Notes: generated by a model not told the origin, from the letters alone. A stretch of 64,000 bases of DNA from Larsenimonas rhizosphaerae (GCF_023700005.1 NZ_JAMLJK010000001.1:1203366-1267365), one strand, 5' to 3'. Shown: positions 18,150 through 27,516, counted from the stretch's first letter. Made by a program: numbers and translations.

Positions 18150-18766
18150 TGTTGCCGGTTGTGGTGTTGGCAGCGGGGCGAAGTCACCGGTTCGGCGCGG
18201 ACAAGCGCCAGGCGATACTGCCTGATGGACAGGGCATCCTCGCCACGACGCTTGCCACATTCAGGCATGCTCCGGCACGGTTTGTGGCGCTGAGGCACAG
18301 CGACCGATGCACTGACTGGTGCGAGGACCTGCTCGCCGCACACCCGGGCTGGGTGCCGATCTTTTGTCATCGAGCCGAACAGGGTATGGGTGCGAGCCTG
18401 TCCGAGACGATGGCGGCCGTCTCTTCGTGCCTTTCCTCCCGGGCTGTCATGATCGCCCTCGGAGACATGCCCTGGATTCAGCCGGCTACCCTTCACCTGC
18501 TGGCGGCTCGGGCCAGTGAAGTGCGGGTCGTTCGGCCCCGGTACGAGGAAGGCGGAGCAGGGGGGCATGTTCCGGGCCATCCGGTCGTCTGGGGGCGACG
18601 CTTCTGGCCCGCCCTTCAGGCGCTGGACCGGGACGAAGCCGGTCGGGCGGTGCTGGCTCAATACCCTGAGGCGCTTGATGAGGTGCCTGTCAATGACCCG
18701 GGCGTGATTCGTGATATTGACCGGCCTCGTGACCTGGATCTGTCTCAGGACGAGAAGGCGAAATGA
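18149..18766 (+). CDS. MobA/MocA-like molybdenum cofactor nucleotidyltransferase
   Basis: NTP-transferase-fold protein (205 residues) with the N-terminal nucleotide motif VVLAAGRSHRFGADKR and the metal-binding ALGDMPW. Position directly after xdhC (TGATG overlap) fits the MocA-type CTP:molybdopterin cytidylyltransferase that makes MCD for xanthine-dehydrogenase-family enzymes. MobA (guanylyl) activity cannot be excluded from sequence alone. Its 3' end overlaps the convergent C45-type gene by 22 bp. Confidence 0.8.
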   Translation: MLPVVVLAAGRSHRFGADKRQAILPDGQGILATTLATFRHAPARFVALRHSDRCTDWCEDLLAAHPGWVPIFCHRAEQGMGASLSETMAAVSSCLSSRAVMIALGDMPWIQPATLHLLAARASEVRVVRPRYEEGGAGGHVPGHPVVWGRRFWPALQALDRDEAGRAVLAQYPEALDEVPVNDPGVIRDIDRPRDLDLSQDEKAK

Positions 18767-19806
18767 AGGCGCTCCGGCCGTGCCGAGGGCTTGCCGAAGC
18801 TGTATTCGGCCCGGCGCTCGGTCAGGTTCATGACCAGCGTGAACAGGGTCTCCATTTGTTCGCTGTCCGGCACCCTGGTATCACGATGACGGCAAATGCT
18901 CCAGGGGGCATTGTCTTCGTCACTGAGCCGTTCATACAGTGACTCGACGGACGGCGTGGTTTCCCTGCTGATGGCACGCAGGCGCGCCAGACGTGTCATG
19001 GAGTTGTCATGCGGCATGTCCTCAAGGCCCGGCGGCAGGTGAGGTGCAATCAGGTGGTTGGTGTGAAAGAGATTGCCCTCGCGCGGTTTCATGGCGGCAT
19101 CGCCCATCGGTGAGACCTCCATGGATGCGGCATTGCCATCGCCGTCACCGATCAGAAAATGGGCTGGTGAGGCGGTGCCTACATCATCAATCATGTCCAG
19201 TGCATGTTCGACACTGTCACTTTCAAGTACGCGTCGCAGCATGATATGAACCGGCAGCTTGGGTTCGCAGATTTGTGAACGCAGCGCGTTGAGACATACG
19301 CCTACGCCCTGATCATTCAGACCTACCTTGCCGATGATGCCACCTTCGGTAATCATGTGGATGGCCGGTTTGTTGTCCGGATAAAGTGTCAGGGTGATCA
19401 GGGCATCAGCCTGATCGGGAATCCAGTCCCAGTTCTGAGCCAGCCACTGGCTGCCATCGGCCGGGTGGCGTTGTGCCAGTGCGGAGCACCCATCGCTCTG
19501 AACGGGCCGGCTGGCATGGGTCAGCACGATTTCACTGCGTGCATTGAGCACTAGAATGTCCAGTGGCTCGACGCTCGCGCCCTCGGCAATTCCGTTCATT
19601 TCCTCCATCAGCTCCGGACATGCCTGCTCGATGGCCGGAATGAAGGACTCTGCCGTTCGGCGAGCTTCATTCCAGTCGATGCCGGCTACTTCCTCGAACA
19701 TGCGCCGATAATTGGCCAGACCCAGCCTGATTTCCTCGGCAGCCAGGCGACCATGTGTTTCGCCCAGCGCCCAATGGCTGCCGCGTGCTTCTATCTGTGT
19801 CACCAT
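18745..19806 (-). CDS. C45 family Ntn-hydrolase / acyltransferase-like protein
   Basis: Protein of 353 residues similar to the acyl-CoA:6-aminopenicillanic-acid acyltransferase (peptidase C45) family. The expected autoprocessing nucleophile is Cys107 in DGCSALAQ, preceded by a pro-region with RGSHWALGETHGR and EEMNGIAEGA, and followed by the family's LAQNWDW and NDQGVGVCLNALR segments. These enzymes cleave themselves before the Cys and hydrolyse or form amide bonds; the natural substrate is usually unknown. No signal peptide is visible, so it is probably cytosolic. It is convergent with the MobA-like gene and divergent from recB. Confidence 0.82.
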   Translation of the reverse strand: MVTQIEARGSHWALGETHGRLAAEEIRLGLANYRRMFEEVAGIDWNEARRTAESFIPAIEQACPELMEEMNGIAEGASVEPLDILVLNARSEIVLTHASRPVQSDGCSALAQRHPADGSQWLAQNWDWIPDQADALITLTLYPDNKPAIHMITEGGIIGKVGLNDQGVGVCLNALRSQICEPKLPVHIMLRRVLESDSVEHALDMIDDVGTASPAHFLIGDGDGNAASMEVSPMGDAAMKPREGNLFHTNHLIAPHLPPGLEDMPHDNSMTRLARLRAISRETTPSVESLYERLSDEDNAPWSICRHRDTRVPDSEQMETLFTLVMNLTERRAEYSFGKPSARPERLHFAFSS

Positions 19807-19906
19807 GGATTGATATCCTCACTCTCGATAACAGCGTCCATTACGCCTGTAGTAAAGCCTGGTTCGCCATGGCCGTAACGTCGAGGGCCGTCCGGCTTTT
19901 TCAGGG

Positions 19907-22900
19907 ATGTTTTTCGCCGTGATAACTGATTCCACTCCGTCTGCACCGTCAGTGACAAACCTCGATATTGCTGCCTTTCCACTGTTTGGCCGCCGATTGA
20001 TCGAAGCCAGCGCCGGCACCGGCAAGACCTTTACGCTGGCAGCCCTGTATGTCCGGCTGGTACTTGGGCATGGCGGTGACAACGCCTTTGCCCGACCGTT
20101 GATGCCGCCGGAAATTCTGGTGGTAACGTTTACCGAAGCGGCTACTCAGGAGTTGCGTGACCGTATTCGTCGTCGGCTGACCGAAGCGCGGGATGCGCTG
20201 CTGTCCAGTGACCCCATCACTGACAAGGTGCTGGCTCTACTGCTCGAGCCCTATACCCCGGAGGAGCGTCGCCACGCTGCTGCTCGGCTCGATCAGGCCG
20301 CTCGAATGATGGATGATGCCGCCATTTTCACCATCCATGGGTTTTGCCAGCGGATGCTGAAGCGCCATGCCTTTGACAGTGGCAGCCTGTTTGCCTCTAC
20401 GCTGGTGCAGGATATTGCGCCACTGTATCAACAGGTGGTGGATGATTACTGGCGCCAGCAGTTCTACGGACTATCGGTGGAGGCACAGGCGGTGATCGGC
20501 AGGCTCTGGAGCGGGCCGGACGCGCTGGGGCAGGCTGTGCGTCCTCTGGTGATGGACGGGCGACCGATGCCGCTTTACTGGGACAACGCCCTGATCGAAA
20601 GCCCTGAATCGGTGGAGCAGGCGCTGTCTGCCGTGCTGGCCTTTGACGCTGCGCTGGCCGCTCAAAAGGCTGCGTTGCAACAATTGTGGTCGCGCGAACA
20701 GGTAGCGATTACCCATTGCCTGTCGGAGGCCGTCGAGCAGAAGCGGCTTAATGCGCGCAGCTTCAGGCTGGAGGACCTTCAGGAGAAGTGGTCGCTGCTT
20801 GAACAGTGGCTGAGCTCGCCATCCCTGACATTTCCGAGTGCCCTGCGCGACAGCAAAAAACAGCCGTTTTGCGGCCGTACTCGTATCCGCGATGCGGTGA
20901 AAAAAGGCCATGACGCCCCGGAGCATGCCTTCTTCGCGCAGCTGGAAGACTGGGTCGATCTGGGGGACCATCCGGAAGACCCGACGCCGGGGCTGATGGC
21001 TCACGCCCGGGACCATATCTGTCAGGCGCTCCTGCGTGAAAAGCGTCGCCAGGCACAGTGGACCTTCGACGACCTTCTCAATGAGCTGGATGACGCGCTG
21101 GCCGGCCCTGCAGGGTCACGGCTGGCCGGGCGTATCCGTGATGAGCTTCCCGTGGCCCTGATCGATGAGTTTCAGGATACCGACCCGGTACAGTATCGAA
21201 TTTTTTCAACAATCTATCCGGTTACGCGGCAGGACCAGGCGCTTTTGCTGATAGGGGATCCCAAGCAGGCCATCTACAGCTTCCGTGGTGCCGATATCGA
21301 AACCTATCTGGCGGCCCGGCGTTCGGCCGATTCTCACCACACGCTTGAGCGGAATTTTCGCTCTACGTCGGCCATGGTCGACGCGGTCAACCGGCTGTTC
21401 AAGGCGCGGGTTAATCCGTTCAGCAGCGAGGAAATCCCGTTTCAGGCGGTGACGGCGAACGGGCTGGATACGCGGCTGGAAGCGCAGGGCGTTACCCTGC
21501 CGGCCATGGGGTTCTGGTGGCCGGAGACCAGCCATTCCGTCTCCGTCAGTGACTACACCCGCCTGATGAGCCAGGCGCTGGTCAATGATATCCGCTGCCT
21601 GCTTGATTCCGGGCGCGCCGGTCTCGCCGGGTTTCGGCGCGACGAGCATACACCGCTGACGCCGATCAGGCCGGCAGATATTGCCATTCTGGTCCGTACC
21701 GGTCGAGAAGCGGATCTGGTGCGACAGGCGCTGGATGCGCAGGGGATCAAGAGTGTCTATCTGAGTCAGAAACGCTCGGTGTTCGAGTCGGCAACTGCCT
21801 TTCAGGTGTTGCAGGTGCTGGAGGCAGCGTCCAACCCACGGGACGATCGCCGGCTGCGTGCTGCTCTGGCGACGCGGCTTTTATCGGATGACCTGTCGGT
21901 TGTGGCCTCGCTGAGCGAGGACGAGATGGCCTGGGAGACCATGATCGAGCGCTTTGATGGCTATCACCGGCGCTGGCAGCGTGATGGGGTGCTGCCAATG
22001 CTGCGTACCGTGATGCAGGATTTCGATATCGGGGTGCGGTGTCTTTCCTGGCCGGATGGAGAGCGTCAGTTGACCGATCTGCTGCATCTGGGTGAACTGG
22101 CGCAAATGGCCAGCCAGTTTCTGGAAGGGGAGCAGGCCCTGATGCGCTGGTTGCACCGGTCCCTGTCAGGGCATGTCGAGCAGGGCATGAGTTCGGATGC
22201 ACTGGTGCAGCGGCTTGAAAGCGATGAGGCACTGGTGCGTGTGATTACCCTGCACAAGGCCAAGGGGCTACAGTATCCGGTCGTCTATCTGCCCTTTATT
22301 GCCAATTATCGAGAGATCAAGGACACCGCCGGACCAGTGGTACTGTCGGATCCCGAGCTGGGTCGCTTCCAGGCCTGGCATTTGAGCCCGGAGCAGCGCA
22401 CTTCTGCAGATCGACAGCGGCTCGAGGAGGACATGCGGCTACTGTATGTAGGGCTGACCCGTGCACAGTACGCCTGCCGTCTGGGACTGGCTCCCGTGTT
22501 CAAGGGGCGAAAGGGCAGGCAGCACCCCGAGGATGCCACCTCGCTTGACAGGTCTGCCATTGGCTGGCTGCTGGAGGAACGGGGAGATATCACCCGTGGT
22601 ACGGCAGTGCTTTCAGCATTACGCGGACTGGATGCGCCGGACATCAGTGCCTGTCTGGCACTGCCCGAGCCGATTCAGTCGGCGCCAGTGGCCAGCGGAC
22701 CTGCCACGGAAACGGGGGCGGCACGGCTGTTCACGGGCCGGGTAGATCGGCGATATGCCGTCAGCTCCTATTCACAGTTGATGCGGCGTACCCAGGTGGC
22801 ACCGACGGATGACGAGGCGCCGATGCAGGGCGTGGACGTGGAAGTGGTTGATGAGCGGACCCCCTTGCCGCTGCCTCCGGGGGATACCCTGCTTGATTTT

Positions 22901-23650
22901 CCCCGCGGGCCGGGACCGGGAACCTTTCTTCATGCGTTACTTGATCAGGTGGACTGGCCTCGGCTGGGGGAGGAAGAGCATGACTCCTCCCTTCGGGTCT
23001 GGCTTGAGCATCGACTGCTTCAGGGAGGGATGGAAGCGCGCTGGGGACCTGTACTCATTGATGTGGCACGCCGCCTGGCATCTCGCCGTCTGGCGGCGCC
23101 GGAGGTGACGCTGGCCGGCCTTGATCGCTGGAAGGTGGAGGTTGAGTTCTGGGTGCCGGTCCACGGGGTTAATGTTGCATCACTGGACCAGGCCATTCGC
23201 CAGATGGACCCGATAGCTACCCGTCGACCGGCTCTGGGAGCATGGCAGCTTAGTGGTATGGTCAAGGGCTTCATTGATCTGCTGGCCGAGAAGGATGACT
23301 GCTGGTACATCATTGACTGGAAATCCAATCATCTGGGAGACCGGCTGGAAGATTATCGCGCTGAGGCCATGGAGGCCGCGGTTGCCGAGCATCGCTACGA
23401 CGTGCAGTACTGGCTGTATGCGCTGGCGGTGCATCGACTGCTGCGTTCTCGTGTTCCGGGCTATGATCCGGCGCGTCATTTTGGGGGGGTGCGTTATCTC
23501 TTCCTGCGTGGTTTTGCCGGGGAGGTCGCCGATGAGGCGCTGGGTATCTGGGCCCGCACTCCCACCGCTGAACAATTGAGCCGGCTTGATGCGCTGTTTG
23601 AACAGCCGATATCCGACATCGACCGCAGTGAGGTGGCACATGGTGCATGA
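19907..23650 (+). CDS. recB: Exodeoxyribonuclease V subunit beta
   Basis: RecB (1247 residues), the 3'-5' helicase and nuclease subunit of RecBCD. Walker A ASAGTGKT is at residues 34-41, motif Ia is VTFTEAATQELRDRI, Walker B is LIDEFQDTDPVQ, and the later UvrD-type motifs are ITLHKAKGLQYPVVYLP and RLLYVGLTRA. The C-terminal nuclease domain has GFIDL and the Asp-x-Lys active site in IIDWKSN. The start is uncertain: the ATG at 19907 has CAGGG touching it, and a GTG at 19919 would be better spaced. The stop overlaps recD by 11 bp. Confidence 0.96.
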   Translation: MFFAVITDSTPSAPSVTNLDIAAFPLFGRRLIEASAGTGKTFTLAALYVRLVLGHGGDNAFARPLMPPEILVVTFTEAATQELRDRIRRRLTEARDALLSSDPITDKVLALLLEPYTPEERRHAAARLDQAARMMDDAAIFTIHGFCQRMLKRHAFDSGSLFASTLVQDIAPLYQQVVDDYWRQQFYGLSVEAQAVIGRLWSGPDALGQAVRPLVMDGRPMPLYWDNALIESPESVEQALSAVLAFDAALAAQKAALQQLWSREQVAITHCLSEAVEQKRLNARSFRLEDLQEKWSLLEQWLSSPSLTFPSALRDSKKQPFCGRTRIRDAVKKGHDAPEHAFFAQLEDWVDLGDHPEDPTPGLMAHARDHICQALLREKRRQAQWTFDDLLNELDDALAGPAGSRLAGRIRDELPVALIDEFQDTDPVQYRIFSTIYPVTRQDQALLLIGDPKQAIYSFRGADIETYLAARRSADSHHTLERNFRSTSAMVDAVNRLFKARVNPFSSEEIPFQAVTANGLDTRLEAQGVTLPAMGFWWPETSHSVSVSDYTRLMSQALVNDIRCLLDSGRAGLAGFRRDEHTPLTPIRPADIAILVRTGREADLVRQALDAQGIKSVYLSQKRSVFESATAFQVLQVLEAASNPRDDRRLRAALATRLLSDDLSVVASLSEDEMAWETMIERFDGYHRRWQRDGVLPMLRTVMQDFDIGVRCLSWPDGERQLTDLLHLGELAQMASQFLEGEQALMRWLHRSLSGHVEQGMSSDALVQRLESDEALVRVITLHKAKGLQYPVVYLPFIANYREIKDTAGPVVLSDPELGRFQAWHLSPEQRTSADRQRLEEDMRLLYVGLTRAQYACRLGLAPVFKGRKGRQHPEDATSLDRSAIGWLLEERGDITRGTAVLSALRGLDAPDISACLALPEPIQSAPVASGPATETGAARLFTGRVDRRYAVSSYSQLMRRTQVAPTDDEAPMQGVDVEVVDERTPLPLPPGDTLLDFPRGPGPGTFLHALLDQVDWPRLGEEEHDSSLRVWLEHRLLQGGMEARWGPVLIDVARRLASRRLAAPEVTLAGLDRWKVEVEFWVPVHGVNVASLDQAIRQMDPIATRRPALGAWQLSGMVKGFIDLLAEKDDCWYIIDWKSNHLGDRLEDYRAEAMEAAVAEHRYDVQYWLYALAVHRLLRSRVPGYDPARHFGGVRYLFLRGFAGEVADEALGIWARTPTAEQLSRLDALFEQPISDIDRSEVAHGA

Positions 23651-25634
23651 ACAGGGCGAGCTGGGACTGGCAGCGCCGGCAGCGCTTCCCGCTGTCGACC
23701 AGGTGCTGACGTTACTCGAGCAGTGGAGCGAGCGAGACTGGATTCGGCCCATTGATCTGTACTTTGCTCGTTTCATTGCCGAGCAGGGGGAGCAGGATAG
23801 CCTCGTTGTATTGCTGGCCATGCTGGTCAGTCATCAGTCGGGTCGCGGCCATATCTGTCTGGTATTGAAGCGTTTCCAGGCCTCGCCGTGTGCCTATGTA
23901 CAGTTGCCTCCGGAAGTGGATGAGGGCGGCGACCTGACATGCCTGCTGTCAGTGCTGGCCCAGGAGCCTCTATCGGAGCGGCTGCTCGGCTCATCAATGG
24001 TCTCGGCCGGCGACGGTAGTGCACCTATGGTGCTGGATCGGGAGCGCCTTTATCTACGCCGCTTCTGGCGCAGCGAATGCCGGGTGGCCTCGAAAATACG
24101 GGCGCGGATGGGCCCGTTGTTACCCGCTGACCAGAAGACGGTCGCGCGGCTTGATGTTCTGTTTCCTGCCGGCCCGGAGCAGCCGGACTGGCAGCGTCTG
24201 GCATGTGCGCTGGCACTGCGACAGCGATTCTGCGTTATTTCCGGCGGACCCGGGACGGGCAAGACCACTACGGTGGCCAGGTTGCTGGCGTTGCTGCAGG
24301 AGCAGGCGCTGGAAAATGACGGGATACCGCTGGTGATCGAAATGGCCGCGCCGACCGGCAAGGCGGCGGCACGACTGACCGAATCGATCAGTGGCGCACT
24401 GGCCCATCTGCCCGTAAGTGAGGCCGTGAAGGCTGCCCTTCCACGGGAGGCTGTGACCCTGCATCGGTTGCTGGGCGCGCGCCCGGATACACGACGCTTT
24501 CGCTTCGGTGAACGGATGCCCCTGCCACTGGATGTTCTGCTGGTGGATGAGGCTTCCATGATCGACCTGGAGCTGATGGCCGGTTTGATGGAGGCCCTGC
24601 CGGCTCGTGCGCGCCTGATTCTGCTGGGAGATCGCGATCAGCTGGCCTCGGTGGAGGCGGGCGCTATTCTCGGGGATGTCTGCGAAGGTGCCTGGCCCCC
24701 GGCGTTCAGTACCGATGTGGCTGACTGGCTGACTCAGGCCTCGTCATATCCGCTTGCCCCTTCTACCACGGAACGCTGTATTGCCGATCACGTTGTGGTG
24801 CTGCAAAAGAGCTACCGATTTGATGCCGGCAGCGGCATCGGCGCTCTATCGAGGATGATCAATCAACGTGATCCGGCGGGGGCAAGGCAGGTGCTGGAAG
24901 CCGGTTATACCGATATTGCACTCGAGCCCCTGGGCGAGATTCGTGCTCGCTGGCATATCAGCCGTGCCGTTGAGGGGTATCGTGCCTGCCTTGAACAGGT
25001 ACATCAGCAGGCCGCGCCGGAAGACGTACTCGGGGCCTTTCAGCAATTTCGGGTATTGTGTGCGCTGCGCAGGGGCGAATGGGGCGTCGATGCCTTGAAC
25101 CAGGCGATTGCTACGGCGCTTTTCAACCGTGGGCTGATCAGTGATGATCATGGCTGGTACGCCGGTCGCCCGGTCATGGTGACAAGCAATGACCGCCAGT
25201 TGAATCTTTATAATGGCGATATCGGGATAGCGCTGCCGGACGCCGCTGCCGGAGGGAGACTGAGGGTGTTTTTTGATCAGGGAGAGCGCGTTCGGGCGGT
25301 TCTGCCCGGCCGACTGACCAGTGTTGAAACGGCTTATGCCATGACGGTTCATAAATCCCAGGGGTCGGAGTTTTCATCAGTGTTGTTTATCGTGCCGGAT
25401 CGTCACTCCCCATTGCTTACCCGTGAGCTTTTATATACGGCGGTCACGCGTGCAAAGACGCGCTGCGATATCGCAGCGCGTCGTCCCGAGGTTTTTTTTG
25501 AAGCCATGCGGCACCGTGTTGAACGATCTTCCGGTTTACAGTGCCGCCTTGACGTCAAGGATGGGTCAGGCTCCGCGTCCGATATGGGTGGGCTAACCAG
25601 CACGGGGCCGGGTCAGAATGGAGGACATCAGTGA
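23640..25634 (+). CDS. recD: Exodeoxyribonuclease V subunit alpha
   Basis: RecD (664 residues), the 5'-3' SF1B helicase subunit. Walker A GGPGTGKTTT lies near residue 203, Walker B is LLVDEASMIDLELM, followed by LLGDRDQLASVEAGA and the C-terminal TVHKSQGSEF and YTAVTRAKTRCDI. The start at 23640 gives an 11-bp overlap with recB, the usual coupling; an earlier frame start inside recB is not needed. The last 42 bp overlap the 3' end of the convergent holin-like gene, and the tail after residue 640 is not conserved. Confidence 0.96.
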   Translation: MVHEQGELGLAAPAALPAVDQVLTLLEQWSERDWIRPIDLYFARFIAEQGEQDSLVVLLAMLVSHQSGRGHICLVLKRFQASPCAYVQLPPEVDEGGDLTCLLSVLAQEPLSERLLGSSMVSAGDGSAPMVLDRERLYLRRFWRSECRVASKIRARMGPLLPADQKTVARLDVLFPAGPEQPDWQRLACALALRQRFCVISGGPGTGKTTTVARLLALLQEQALENDGIPLVIEMAAPTGKAAARLTESISGALAHLPVSEAVKAALPREAVTLHRLLGARPDTRRFRFGERMPLPLDVLLVDEASMIDLELMAGLMEALPARARLILLGDRDQLASVEAGAILGDVCEGAWPPAFSTDVADWLTQASSYPLAPSTTERCIADHVVVLQKSYRFDAGSGIGALSRMINQRDPAGARQVLEAGYTDIALEPLGEIRARWHISRAVEGYRACLEQVHQQAAPEDVLGAFQQFRVLCALRRGEWGVDALNQAIATALFNRGLISDDHGWYAGRPVMVTSNDRQLNLYNGDIGIALPDAAAGGRLRVFFDQGERVRAVLPGRLTSVETAYAMTVHKSQGSEFSSVLFIVPDRHSPLLTRELLYTAVTRAKTRCDIAARRPEVFFEAMRHRVERSSGLQCRLDVKDGSGSASDMGGLTSTGPGQNGGHQ

Positions 25635-26171
25635 ATGAGGCCGTTGTCCCATTGAGGCCATGCGCTCTACACTGACCTGACGGATATTGACGCCAAGCAC
25701 TGCACCCATGGACACGATCAGCATGACGATACCGTCCATGACCTCGGCCAGTTGCGAAGGATCAAGAATGATCGCAACACCGAGCATGACGCTGATCCAC
25801 CCGAAGGACAGGGCCATGGTCCAGCCAATGGCCGAGCGCCAGCGGCTTTTGAACCCGTCTGTACTGGACAGTTCAGACTGCATGGTGGTGTTGATGCTCT
25901 TCAGCTGGTCAGTCCGTGCGCCATGCTCTATTTCCTGGCGTCGTGTGTCGTGCTCCAGCGTGGATTGCTTGAGTTGGGTTTCAAGTTCAGCCAGCTTGAC
26001 GGCTGCTGCCGGATCGGTCTTCAGGGCTTCATGAATGGCATCCGGGGTGTTTTCTACTCCCAGGATTCGTGAAACAGCCTGACCTACCAGGTGGCCGGCA
26101 GGCCCTGCAAGTGCCTGTCCCACGGTTGGGGCCATGCTTGCAACAGTGTTGGCAATAGTGGTCCAGTTCAT
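25593..26171 (-). CDS. Holin of the 3TM family (phage-type)
   Basis: 192-residue protein resembling the 3TM_holin family of phage holins, inner-membrane proteins that form lysis holes. The N-terminal half is amphipathic (APTVGQALAGPAGHLVG) with a charged coiled-coil-like stretch (KLAELETQLKQSTLEHDTRRQEIE). The C-terminal half has a conserved RWRSAIGWT before two hydrophobic spans. The start at 26169-26171 has AAGGAG 8 bases upstream. It overlaps the upstream 96-codon gene by ATGA. No endolysin, terminase or structural phage gene is nearby, so this is either a phage remnant or a domesticated membrane protein. Confidence 0.75.
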   Translation of the reverse strand: MNWTTIANTVASMAPTVGQALAGPAGHLVGQAVSRILGVENTPDAIHEALKTDPAAAVKLAELETQLKQSTLEHDTRRQEIEHGARTDQLKSINTTMQSELSSTDGFKSRWRSAIGWTMALSFGWISVMLGVAIILDPSQLAEVMDGIVMLIVSMGAVLGVNIRQVSVERMASMGQRPHSLMSSILTRPRAG

Positions 26172-26458
26172 GGGGTGGTCTCCTTGGTCAGGGTGGATTG
26201 CATGGACATCAAATCCATCAAAAGTTGTCGATATTGACGCTCTTCTCGCTCTGTTGCGGTCATCCAGGCATGTTGGGATACGGCGCCGGGATGCGGGGGG
26301 GTTGCATTTCCTTGCAGGCTCAGTCGCTCGTCGTGTCGAATCACCATGTCGTGGGTCTCCATCAGCGTCTGTCCAGCCCAACCGATAACTCCTGTCATCA
26401 GTACTGCCAAAGCGGAGGAGATTTGTGGGTAGCCAAATGAGGCGGTTCCAGTTGTCAT
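26168..26458 (-). CDS. Small one-span membrane protein paired with the holin
   Basis: 96-residue protein, no family name recognised. It has an N-terminal hydrophobic segment (SALAVLMTGVIGWAG), then a hydrophilic, charged region ending in a helical stretch (EREERQYRQLLMDLM). The start at 26456-26458 has GGAG nine bases upstream, and the stop overlaps the holin start by ATGA. A short membrane-anchored, coiled-coil-tailed protein beside a holin is the arrangement of phage lysis accessory proteins (antiholin or spanin-like). This role is inferred from context only. Confidence 0.65.
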   Translation of the reverse strand: MTTGTASFGYPQISSALAVLMTGVIGWAGQTLMETHDMVIRHDERLSLQGNATPPHPGAVSQHAWMTATEREERQYRQLLMDLMSMQSTLTKETTP

Positions 26459-26629
26459 CTCAGTGATCTCCGTTGGTGGACGCAACCATCATCACAAATT
26501 GTTTCTGTAAGTTACATTAGATGGGCGTGTAAGAAGGCCTGAGACGCGGGCAGCAGGAATCAAGCAGTAAAATACTTTAATATTCAATGATTAAGTAATT
26601 TTTAATTTAAGGGATTGGTTTTCCCGATC

Positions 26630-26648
26630 GTACAAAAGTACACAGTAC
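26630..26648. repeat. Three spaced GTAC tetramers upstream of the RibD-like gene
   Basis: GTAC occurs at 26630-26633, 26638-26641 and 26645-26648 in the otherwise AT-rich 212-bp gap between the holin cassette and the RibD-like gene. The first two form a small palindrome with an AAAA centre. It might be an operator for either divergent unit, but there is no independent support. Confidence 0.3.
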
Positions 26649-26670
26649 GTTGATCAGCCATGGAGCCGGC

Positions 26671-27516
26671 ATGACACAACAGATAATTGACGGGGATGCC
26701 TGGCAGGTAATTCTTGCAGTACGTGATCGTGACAATACGGCCTGTCAGCGCTCGGAAATCCGGTTTGATGAGGGGGTCATCAGACTGCAGAGAGACGGCG
26801 CATGGAGCAGTGATACACTGCTTCCGGCGCAGACAGTGCGTCTGTTTGATCTGTATCTGCCCCTGGCGATGGCCGGGCCGATGGTCATCGGACAGCTGGG
26901 ACAGAGCCTGGATGGGCGTATTGCCACGGTTACAGGCGCCTCACGCTATGTGACCGGGCAGGAAGGGCTGGTTCATCTTCATCGACTGCGCGCGTTGGTG
27001 GATGCGGTCATCGTTGGTGCTGGCACGGCCTCGGCCGATGACCCCCGATTGACGGTTCGGCTGGTGGCCGGTCGTCATCCGTGCCGTGTGGTACTGGACC
27101 CGCGTCACCGGGTTGACTCGAATCTGGCGCTGTTCACGGATAATGCGGCCCCTACGTTGCATCTGGTGAATGAACCTGCATCAGAACCACCTTCGCCTCA
27201 TGTTGACTATCTGGATATTTCACAATGTCAGGCGTCAGATGGCAGTCGACCGGAACAGATCCTTGCGTTGCTGGCCGCCAGAGGACTGTCACGGGTACTG
27301 GTCGAGGGCGGAGGGCTTACCGTGTCACGATTTCTGGAGGCAGGCTGCCTTGATCGTCTGCATGTCATGGTGGCACCCATGTTGATCGGTTCCGGACGAC
27401 CGGCATTTACCCTGCCTGATATCGAGGAGCTGGATCAGGCACTGAGGCCGGAATGCCGTACATGGACGATGGGATCAGATGTCCTGTTCGACTGCCGCTT
27501 CCCCGGCTCTGTGTGA
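26671..27516 (+). CDS. Stand-alone RibD C-terminal-type reductase
   Basis: 281-residue protein with a RibD_C (bacterial bifunctional deaminase-reductase C-terminal / DHFR-like) domain from about residue 75. Visible are GQLGQSLDGRIA, the conserved substrate segment RALVDAVIVGAGTASADDPRLTVR, VVLDPRHRV, and VLVEGGGLTVSRF with MLIGSGRPAF. The deaminase domain of true RibD is absent; instead there is an unrelated 70-residue N-terminal extension. Family chemistry is NADPH reduction of a ribosylamino-pyrimidine to the ribityl form. It converges on the glycosylation operon, with a 42-bp tail overlap. The start has GGAG five bases upstream. Its relation to riboflavin synthesis is doubtful given the neighbours. 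Confidence 0.82.
   Translation: MTQQIIDGDAWQVILAVRDRDNTACQRSEIRFDEGVIRLQRDGAWSSDTLLPAQTVRLFDLYLPLAMAGPMVIGQLGQSLDGRIATVTGASRYVTGQEGLVHLHRLRALVDAVIVGAGTASADDPRLTVRLVAGRHPCRVVLDPRHRVDSNLALFTDNAAPTLHLVNEPASEPPSPHVDYLDISQCQASDGSRPEQILALLAARGLSRVLVEGGGLTVSRFLEAGCLDRLHVMVAPMLIGSGRPAFTLPDIEELDQALRPECRTWTMGSDVLFDCRFPGSV

Noticed and set aside
17313-18260. 315-codon minus-strand frame
   Set aside because: Antisense to xdhC and the MobA-like gene, both supported by motifs and coupling.
25593-26458. Complete prophage
   Set aside because: Only two lysis-type genes are present, with no integrase, attachment repeats, terminase or structural genes on either side.
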